Shown here piece after piece: positions 56,655-64,000 of a stretch of DNA of 64,000 bases. Under the pieces are notes generated by a model. That model had not been told where the DNA came from. It was given only the letters and a program-made list of their open reading frames with translations, and ran no database searches. Each line of letters opens with the position of its first letter. The first letter of the stretch is position 1. Location: assembly GCA_029721435.1 (NCBI GenBank), contig CM056576.1, positions 65,305,876-65,369,875 of the forward strand, written 5' to 3'. The position numbers were made by a program, and so were the translations under genes. The stretch is from Gymnothorax reevesii (Eukaryota; Chordata; Actinopteri; Anguilliformes; Muraenidae).

Positions 56655-56782
56655 AAAAACCTGTTTTTCTCACTCAATTCAACTAGAATTTAAAAATAAA
56701 CCCCGGAACCCTTAAGAATTCATCAATCGCTTCTCATAAACTATAATTTAGGGTAGGTTAATTTTTCAACTGTAGCCACCTC
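56655..56782. repeat. Right inverted terminus of Tc1-like element D
   Basis: Mirrors 51369-51480 (AAACCTGTTTTTCTCACTC, AATTTAAAAATAAACCCCGG, TTTTTCAACTGTAGCCAC). It directly follows transposase relic D. Confidence 0.75.
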
Positions 56783-56803
56783 TTGCTCGATTTTTTGGTG
56801 TGC

Positions 56804-56891
56804 ATTCACTCATTTCCACACCCGTTTTCCACAACCCGTTCCACAAATGTGTGGAACGGGTTGTGGAAAACGGGTGTGGAAATGAGTGAAT
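56804..56891. repeat. Perfect 42-bp hairpin
   Basis: 56804-56845 and 56850-56891 are exact reverse complements around a 4-base loop AATG. The arms are built from near-repeats of CCACACCCGTT and CCACAACCCGTT. It lies at the left edge of R57 copy 2. Confidence 0.9.
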
Positions 56892-56924
56892 TGGGTTGAC
56901 ATGCCCGAGTGAAAACTGGAGACC

Positions 56925-57750
56925 GTAGAACTCCGGTGAGTTTAGAGGGAAACATGGACAGTAACGAGCAGCGAAAAGTGGAACAACATTAAGGGACTGC
57001 TTAGGTGTGTATTAGGACCTGCTGGTTCGTGTGCATAGCTGTGGTGTGTTGTTAGCCTGCAGAAACGAACAGCTTCCGCGCTGGTATATGACGGAGGGGC
57101 GAAAGTTCCAGGCTAAACAGCCTTTTCGGTAATTGCCCTTGGTAATGGTTAACTTATTGCTTTGGACTGATCACTTTTCCTTGCCGAAAATGAGCATGTT
57201 ATGGATAGTGTGCAAGAGCTAGATAGAGCTCCGGTTATGTCATGAACATAATACAGGTTTTACAGACCATAAGTTCCATCAGCGTGAACTGTTGCTTATG
57301 TGGAGCTAGCAAATTGATCACTTTTACGGGAAAGAATTTAATATTTAATCGATGGCAATGCAGAGAAATCGTTTGTTACACTGAAAATGTTATAGCCGGT
57401 GCGCTTCCCTTTTGCTTTCACCGGTAGCATCAGAGAGCTTGCCCAGACATTGAAGATGTATCAGGCTGACCCCGGTCATGGATAAGTAAAGCGATTGTTT
57501 CAGAAGCACCTAAAAACGCACCCAAAGCTCCGCGAAATCTACGTCTGGTCGAACTGCAGCCCAACTCGGCAGACACCTCTCCGGTTAGCTTCAAGTGTAG
57601 TGGCTACAATGAGGCAACGTTATGATGAAACTGATACATTGATGCTTACCGAAGTAATACAAGCATACCGATCATAATGGCTGCATATAAGTTAACCAGG
57701 ACCATTTTTAATTAGCAGAGCAAGCAAACTAACATGCAGTAGCTGATAAG
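56925..57750 (+). repeat. R57 dispersed repeat, copy 2
   Basis: Matches copy 1 (6190-7370) and its inverted fragment (5170-5290). It lacks the MITE found in copy 1. No intact ORF. Confidence 0.78.
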
Positions 57751-57968
57751 CCATGACTTTGAATGTAATCTGTCGCGTGAAAAATTAGTTTCGCGTCCAG
57801 TGTGAAAGCTGCTTAACGCGCCCATAATGCCTCTATTCGCGTCTTTACTTTGACTTTGAATGTAGGTCATCTGTCGCGCAAAAATTATTAGTTTCGTGTC
57901 CGATGTGAAAGCAGCTTTATGGATAGTACGCAACAGCTTGAGAGAGCTCGGTTATGTCATGAACATAA
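57751..57968 (+). repeat. MITE fragment joined to a third R57 piece
   Basis: 57751-57922 has two units of the MITE found at 6395-6727. From 57918 TTATGGATAGT...CATGAACATAAG repeats the R57 text of 57199-57250. The Gmr1-type copy E begins at once after it. Confidence 0.65.
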
Positions 57969-58605
57969 GTAATGCGAATAGAGGCCACTAGATGGCAGTA
58001 TTTACCTTTTTTTTGTTAAGGCCAGACTGGAGTTATGTTGAGACGTGTCCTGGGCATGTCTGAAACAAGTCCCAGAGAAAATAAAAAAAAAAGAGGTCGA
58101 AATGTGGGTGGGGTCTGCAAAAGAATATATAAAGGGGAGAATTGAGACAGTAAAGTAGTAAGAGAAATTGCAAGAAGAAAGATACATGTGACCAGACCTT
58201 TCATTCTGTTCAAGACCTGTGCAGTTTCTGTTGTGGATTTTTTCCTCACCCAGCACATCACCAGGAAACCCACCAAAGGGATTGTAAATATTTATGTTTT
58301 GTACATAATTCAATCTTGGTCTGTAGGTTATTGTTAGTTATTGTCTTTGTTTAATAATTAAATGTGTTTGAGTTTTTAAAACTGTGTCTGTCATCCCTTG
58401 CTGTTGCTGTTGCTGTTGTGTTATAAATGTAATAACAAATTGGGGCCATAACAAATTGGGGGCTCAAGGTCCGGGATAGACTATTTTGTGAGTAATTTAT
58501 TGAAAATCTAACATTTCAAATTGTAAAATGGATTTTTTTTAATTGAGTACATATATATTGACAACAGCAATGGATGATTTCTTGGCATCACCAACCGTAG
58601 GGGTT
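57969..58605 (+). mobile_element. Gmr1-type retrotransposon copy E, cut off in gag
   Basis: 5' LTR (57969-58453), split primer site (58457-58477) and the first 12 gag codons from the ATG at 58570 are present. The sequence then stops matching other copies after GTAGGGGTT (58605), where DIRS-type sequence begins. The LTR is the most diverged in the window (first base A/G change, many substitutions) yet keeps the CTCF core (57985-57998) and two perfect p53 half-sites. The rest of the element may continue beyond the right edge. Confidence 0.9.
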
Positions 58606-59183
58606 CTCTTTCATAATATTTCGCTCGATGTCTCACTATGGGATGCACGCCTCGCTGCAGCCTCAGAAGCATTAATCTCATTACGCCAATCCTGATTGGC
58701 TGGTGAACGTGTCCGTCCGCCCAGGTGGTACACCCACCTTAAATAGCTCATGCGGACGGCACCACGTCATTCAAACACCTCTTCTCACTCGGAGCATATC
58801 TCGCGTCCAGGGCTAGTTAGCTGAACTGTCCACAGACGGTTTTTCTGTCGCCGGGCGCTACTAGTTTTGGATACCTTTTTGCTTCGTCGGTCACACCAGA
58901 CCGGACTCAGTGCTCTCCCGCCCTACACGGCTTGGTCAGCACTGTCCTCGACGCCTCACCACGGCACGTCGAGTACCGAAGGCTAGCACACCAGTTACCT
59001 GTCGGTTTTCTTCACTCGACGCCTCACCACGGCACGTCGAGTACCGAAGGCTAGCACACCAGCTACCTCTCGGTTTTCTTCACTCGACGCCCCACCACGG
59101 CACGTCGAGCTCCGAGCGCTAGCACACCAGCTACCTCTCGGTTTTCTGCCTCGTCTCCCGGCTTGCACACCAGCTGGCTAGGA
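58606..59183 (+). promoter_or_regulatory. DIRS leader with three 68-bp tandem units
   Basis: 58606-58940 is the untranslated start. A CCTTAAATAGC word at about 58738 is a weak TATA candidate. CTCGACGCC starts tandem units at 58947, 59015 and 59083 (period exactly 68 bp). Each unit has CTCGACG...CGTCGAG, a 7-bp stem. Confidence 0.7.
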
Positions 59184-60711
59184 ATGGAGGCCCAAAACCC
59201 CCATACCAAGGGGTACGGAGACTCCGGGACCCGTCCCTGTCGCTGTGGGAACAAGATCTCGAGTAAAGATCCACACCAGGTCTGCTCGAGCTGCCTGGGG
59301 CTGGAACACGCCCGTATGGCTTTCGAACTTCCCGGCTCGTGCCAACACTGCGTGGTGTTTACAGCGAAAAGTCTCCGCAGACGGCTAACCCGCCAGGCTA
59401 GCTTGTCTGGAATCGACCCCCTCCGACGGTGCTGCCGCCGAGGGCAAGCAGGATTTGGCGGTCGCTACGGCGGCGATTCCGGAGGCTAGCGCCAGCTGGG
59501 GCTCCCAGCTCGACCTAGCCGCGGATCCCCCGTGTGAGGAAGACGTCCTAGAACTTGACTATGGGGACGATGAAGATGGCGTCTCTGAACTCCTCATATC
59601 AGAGGATGAGGAAGATGACGACGTCTTCATTACTCCGGCTCGGGCCGCGCAGCCCGCGGCCTCCGTCACCTCTCGGGATGGAGATGAGAGTAGCATACCA
59701 GCTTCTCCTCTCCCCAGCTCCGACATGCTCGACGTGTGCAAACGCGCTGCTGTCCGGCTGAACATCCCCTGGCCCGTTGTCGTAGCTGAGACCACCAGAT
59801 CCCGCTACGAGGGGAAGAAATTGCCCTTGGCTAAGAGTGCGACCAAACAACTTCTCCCCGTCTTCCCGGAGCTGCTAGATGAGGTTGCGCGCTCTTGGAA
59901 AGACCGCCCTTATAGCAGCAGGAGCCCAGTTCCCGGTGCCTCGTCCCTCGATTGTGAGGCGATGGAGAGCCTGGGTCTGCTCCGCATGCCTCCGATGGAG
60001 CCACTCGTGGCAGCGCACCTTCACCCCCGCCTGTCAGCGGTGTCCTCCCGGAGCCCCAGTCTGCCGTCCAAGTCGGACCGTTTTCAGTCAGCCTTGACTG
60101 AGAAGGCGTATAAGGCGGCTGCGCTTTCGGCCAGAGCGCTCAATGTCCTCTCCCTGCTCACGGCTTATCAGGCTGAGTTGTGCGAGGATTTTGTGCTAAC
60201 TCAGGACCCAGCTACATGGGAGGAAATACCGGTCGTCACCGACCTGTGTCTCCGTGTCCAACGCTGCGCGGTCCAGGCCACGGGAAAAGTGCTGGGGACT
60301 ATGGTCCTACAGGAACGGGCGCGGTGGCTCAACCTCGCCAACCTGTCGGACAGGGAGAAGGATGACATCCTGGACATGCCCATTGTCCCGGAGGGGATCT
60401 TCGGTTCCGCGTTGGCTTCTATGCAACGGCGGTGCGAAGCTAAAAAGAAGGAGGATGAAGCTCTCAAGCTCTGCCTCCCTCGAAAGCCCCCTGCTCCTCT
60501 TCCGCCTGCTCAGCGTAAGACCTTTGCACAGGCTGCTTCACAGGATTCGCAGTTTAAAATGCCGAAACTGCGGAGGCCTCAGCCCGCCCCGCCTGCTCCG
60601 CCAGGTCGGCCCGGCTGGCCTAAAAAGCCCTCGGCCCCGGCTGTAGCTGCGCCTGCGCGACCCGCGCACACCGCCAGCAGCCAGGCCAGGAAAAAGAAGA
60701 GAGCGGCCTGA
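59184..60711 (+). pseudogene. gag: DIRS gag-like ORF with one frameshift
   Basis: Starts at the ATG at 59184 (MEAQNPHTKG). The N-terminal part has a Cys/His cluster (PCRCG, then H and CSSCLGLEHA, then CQHC) typical of fish DIRS gag proteins. A 1-base loss near 59425 moves it to another frame, in which it goes on with AAAEGKQDLAVATAA, a Glu/Asp-rich stretch (59540-59640), a helical region and a Pro/Lys-rich basic tail ending RKKKRAA at TGA 60709-60711. The role is presumed to be nucleic-acid binding and particle formation. The frameshift suggests that this copy is inactive. Confidence 0.82.
60709..60711 (+). other. In-frame TGA between DIRS gag and pol
   Basis: Gag and pol use the same frame. 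TGA CTC is the only stop between 59455 and the right edge in that frame. The first in-frame ATG after it is at 61540, already inside RT. Confidence 0.6.
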
Positions 60712-63110
60712 CTCCCCCTCTCTCCTCTGGTGACGCAGCTGGAAGTTCCCCGTTCTCCGGCTCCACCTGTTTGGCTTTCGGGCGTGCACCCAGGGGCTCC
60801 CCACGCCCCTATCTCCCAGCTGCCTCGGACCGTGCCAGTGCAAGCCGGGAGAGATGGACATTTGACGTCGCGGGGTTTAGCGGTTGCCCCCCTCTCATGT
60901 CCACAAGCACGCACATACACAAATGTTTTCACAAAGAGAATAAATTGTGTCCCGCTGTCGCAGCCAGGCCGAGTGCCGAGGGCGCAGCTGAAAATAAAGA
61001 AAGCCAAATCTGTCAAAATAAGCACGCCACCCGGGGGCCTTGTCATTCCGCCACAGGAGAACGCCACCGCACTGCGGCTGCGCCCTCTTGTGGTGGGAGG
61101 ACTGCAGGGCACGTCACCCGGGGGCTGTGTCATTCCGCCACAAGAGGGCGCCACCGCACTGCGGCTGGGCCCTCTTGTGGTGGAAGGGCTGCGGTGCACA
61201 TCACCTCTCGCCCTCAGATGGCGGAGATGGGTCGCACTGGCAGCCCCACCCTGGGTGTTGAGGACGATTTCGAGGGGGTACAGGCTGCAATTCGCCGCTG
61301 TCCCCCCGCGATTCGCCGGCGTTATACACTCCCAGGCGCGGGGAGAGTCAGCTCGTGTTTTACAGGAGGAAATTTTCTCACTGTTAAACAAAGGAGCAAT
61401 CTGTGTCGTCCCTCCCGCACAATGTCAGAGCGGTTTCTACTCCAGGTATTTCCTAGTCCCCAAACGGGGGGGGAACGGTATTCACCCTATCCTGGATTTA
61501 CGGGCTCTGAACAAATATCTCAGGAAGTACAAGTTCAGGATGCTCACACACGCATCCCTGTTGCGTCTTGTACGTCAGAACGATTGGTTCACTTCAATCG
61601 ATCTGAAAGACGCGTACTTCCACATTCCAATCTATCCTCCCCACAGAAAGTTTCTGAGGTTCGCTTTCCAGGGGATCTGCTACGAGTATCGCGTGCTCCC
61701 TTTCGGTCTGTCATTAAGCCCGAGGGTGTTCGTGCGGTGCACGGAGGCAGCAATAGCCCCGCTGAGACGGCGGGGCATCCGTCTGGCCACTTACCTGGAC
61801 GATTGGCTGCTTTTAGCGCAATCGGAGCAGGAAGCCAGGGCGCACACGCGTATTCTCACACAGCACCTAGTCGATCTGGGTTTTGTGATAAACGCGGAGA
61901 AAAGCATGCTGTCCCCAGCGCAAGATGCTATCTTTCTGGGGTTATCCCTGAATTCGGTGTCTTTCACAGCTCGCCTCTCGGCGGAACGGGTGAGAGCTTT
62001 CAGGGCATGCCTCGCGCTTTTTTATCCAGGCAGGTTTGTTCCATTCAGATTGTGTCTTCGGTTACTCGGTCTGATGGCGTCTGCCATCCTCGTGATCCGT
62101 CTCGGTCGCCTCCACATGAGAGAATTCCAGCTTTGGGTGGCCTCATGCGGGCTAGATCCCGTGCGTCACGGCACGCGGAGAGTCTTGCTCACACTGGAAT
62201 GCGCCAGGGCGCTGCGTCACTGGCGGACTCCGTCCTTTCTGACCCAGGGGGTCCCAATGGGCTCGGTCCTGTCCAGGAAGGTGGTCACTACAGACGCCAG
62301 ACTGACGGGCTGGGGCGGAATTCACGGGGGCCAGTCTGTGAGGGGCCGCTGGAGTGTGGGCCTCCAGCAGTCTCACATAAATTTTCTGGAACTTTCAGCG
62401 GTGTTCCTCTCCCTGAAACATTTCCTTCCATCTCTCATGGGTCATCATGTCCTGGTGAGAACGGACAATACGACGACGGTGGCGTACATCAACCGTCAGG
62501 GGGGGTTGCGCTCCCGTCAGTTGCACATGTTGGCACGCAAACTCATCCTGTGGAGCTGCGGCCGTCTCCTCTCCTTGAGAGCGACGCACGCCCCGGGGGT
62601 CTTGAACACAGGCGCGGACCTATTGTCCAGGGGTGCGCCGGTGTATGGGGAGTGGACTCTGCACCCGGAGATTGTGGAACAGATATGGGCCCGGTTCGGT
62701 CGGGCCGCGGTAGATCTGTTCGCGGCGAGAGAAAACGCGCAGTGCGCGCTGTTTTACTCTGCGCGGCATGGATGCTCCCCTTGGCATAGACGCACTAGCG
62801 CACGTCTGGCCGCACGAGCTTCTTTACGCGTTCCCTCCCCTGGCCTTGATATCCCCCACTCTGTCCAGAGTGAGGGAACGTGGTCACGCACTGATATTGA
62901 TTGCTCCGCATTGGCCGGCGATGCATTGGCTAGCGGAAATATATCGGTTACTGTGCGCTCAGCCTTGGCAGCTCCCGCTGCGCAGGGACCTGCTATCGCA
63001 GGGGGGGGGGGCGATCCTCCACCCGCACCCGGAACGCCTGGCGTTGTGGGCGTGGCCCCTGAGTGGCTCAGTCTCTCGGCTGAGGGATTGTCACAGCGTG
63101 TGATTTCCAC
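60712..63110 (+). pseudogene. pol: DIRS pol: reverse transcriptase, RNase H, methyltransferase-like
   Basis: The frame stays open from 60712 to the window edge. RT runs from about 61240 (LRTISRGYRLQF) through FYSRYFLVPKRGG, DLRALNKYLR, FTSIDLKDAYFHIPI and ATYLDDWLLLA (61789-61815). RNase H shows TTDARLTGWGG (about 62290), LELSAVF, VRTDNTTTVAYINRQ (about 62460) and TGADLLSR (about 62620). The methyltransferase-like part begins VDLFAARENAQCALFYS. One extra base near 62773 then moves it to a second frame, which holds LGIDALAHVWPHELLYAF to HPHPERLALWAWP (62780-63055). It has catalytic residues but also a frameshift. Confidence 0.88.
61024..61205 (+). repeat. 87-bp tandem duplication with palindromic CCACAAGAGGGC sites
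   Basis: Units start at 61024 and 61111 (ACGCCACCCGGGGG and ACGTCACCCGGGGG). They hold CCACAAGAGGGCGC forward at 61138-61151 and the same word, or one with CCC at the end, reversed near 61081-61095 and 61167-61181. It lies between gag and RT within the open frame. Confidence 0.75.
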
Positions 63111-64000
63111 TATACAAAACGCTAGGGCCCCATCCACTAGGTCTTTGTATGACTGTAAGTGGAGGGTGTTTGAGGGGTGGTGTCACAGGAACGGCCACGT
63201 TTCTTTTCAGTGTCCGGTGAGTGCTATATTGTCATTCTTGCAGGACCTGATTGACAAAGGCAAAGCCTTCTCCACAATTAAGGTGTACTTGGCGGCTATC
63301 GCCGCCTGTCACATGGGGTTTGAAAAGCGAACGGCGAGTCAGCACCCACTGGTTTGCCGTTTTATGAAGGGAGCGCGCAGGCTTCTCCCCGTGTCCAGAC
63401 CACTGGTGCCACCGTGGGATCTGGCTGTGGTTCTGGAGGGGCTTAAGGGCCCTCCTTTTGAGCCACTGGAAGGGGCAGACTTGAAGCACGTGTCTTTCAA
63501 GGCTGTGTTGTTGCTGGCTCTGGCTTCAGCTAAGCGAGTTAGTGACATCCATGCGCTTTCGGTGCATCCGTCATGCGCTCAGCTCTTCCCGGGAGATGTA
63601 AGGTTGATTTTGAGGCCCAACCCGGCTTTTGTGCCTAAGGTGGTGGGCTCATGTTCTCCAATTGACCTTCTGGCCTTTGCTGCCTCAACAGAGGAGCAGC
63701 AGTCGCACGCGTTATGTCCTACGGTGCGCATGTACATGGACAGGACTAGGGGATTCAGGAGGAGCGATCAGCTGTTCGTCTCCTGGGCTAATCCTCATAA
63801 AGGAAAACCTATCACTAAGCAGCGCCTATCCCATTGGGTGGTGGAGGCGATTGCTTTGGCCTATACGTGTCGGGTTTGCAGCCGCCTGTGGGCATGCGGG
63901 CGCACTCGACTCGGGGCTTGGCCGCATCCTGGGCCTTATTCAGGGGAGTTTCTGTTCAGGACATCTGTGCAGCGGCGAGTTGGTCCTCGCCTCTCACTTT
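63090..64000 (+). pseudogene. DIRS tyrosine recombinase (partial at edge)
   Basis: Integrates the circular DNA copy in DIRS elements in place of a DDE integrase. The N-terminal core-binding region has ARAPSTRSLYDCKWRVFEGW and FLQDLIDKGKAFSTIKVYL. The first catalytic Arg lies in LASAKRVSDIHALSV (about 63520-63560). Then KGKPITKQRLSHW is seen near 63800. One base appears lost near 63875, after which HSTRGLAASWALF, with the H-x-x-R pair at 63903-63914, reads in another frame. The catalytic Tyr would lie beyond the edge. The frame change marks it as damaged unless it is a sequencing error. Confidence 0.88.

Larger units (their letters stand above)
58606..64000 (+). mobile_element. DIRS-type tyrosine-recombinase retrotransposon, 5' part
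   Basis: Gag-like, RT, RNase H, methyltransferase-like and tyrosine recombinase regions follow in the order of fish DIRS elements. GC content is clearly higher than in the rest of the window. It lies directly in the gag of copy E. The right terminus is outside the window, so the characteristic split or inverted termini cannot be checked. Confidence 0.93.

Noticed and set aside
60771..62789. 672-codon plus-strand ORF over the DIRS region
   Set aside because: It is a shadow in another frame. The RT, RNase H and recombinase motifs read in the frame of 60712, which stays open to the edge.

Overview
The window is fish (teleost-type) nuclear DNA made almost entirely of transposable elements. The evidence is a Gmr1-type Ty3/gypsy family in several copies, a DIRS-type tyrosine-recombinase retrotransposon, a second tyrosine-recombinase-type RT fragment, a chromovirus-like Ty3/gypsy relic, four different Tc1/mariner relics, hAT-like and unclassified MITEs, and the compound tRNA-like repeat common in fish. 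I found no host gene, RNA gene or CRISPR array that I can support.

Layout. 1-1.9 kb: decayed gypsy gag-pol on the minus strand. 2-8.4 kb: repeat-derived non-coding DNA with a possible gene-derived exon, a foldback element and a dispersed repeat (called R57 here). 8.6-15.8 kb: a Tc1-like relic split by a SINE-like repeat and by Gmr1-type copy A (9677-15741, plus). 18.6-24.7 kb: copy C (18606-24656, minus). 26.6-27.1 kb: a solo LTR. 28-32.7 kb: an LTR-like region, small MITEs and another Tc1 relic. 32.7-41.8 kb: a nest in which a Tc1-like relic holds an element with ~490-bp inverted termini (X, 32965-40618), X holds intact copy D (34024-40055, minus), and the same Tc1 relic also holds a second element (Y, 40708-41569) carrying a foldback MITE. 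41.8-48 kb: mostly AT-rich unique-looking DNA with a 1.14-kb hAT-like MITE. 48-51 kb: decayed retroelement pieces. 51.4-56.8 kb: a pair of inverted termini around a Tc1-like transposase relic. 57-64 kb: R57 copies, a fifth Gmr1-type copy (E) cut off in gag, and a GC-rich DIRS element running off the right edge.

The central system is the Gmr1-type family. Its gag-pol is one ORF in the order Gag (charged coil, SCAN-like capsid region, CCHC knuckle), protease, integrase (HHCC, DD35E, GPY), reverse transcriptase (YIDD), RNase H, so integrase lies upstream of RT. Copy D is uninterrupted and its LTRs differ by about one base by eye. Copy A has a stop and a frameshift, and copy C has a frameshift. 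Elements insert with 4-bp duplications and use a two-part tRNA-Pro-like primer site. Their LTRs carry two host-factor motifs: a block of three p53 half-sites just upstream of the TATA box and a perfect match to a CTCF core consensus. Spread over eight LTRs, these could make the family a carrier of p53-responsive and CTCF sites; this is inferred from sequence only.
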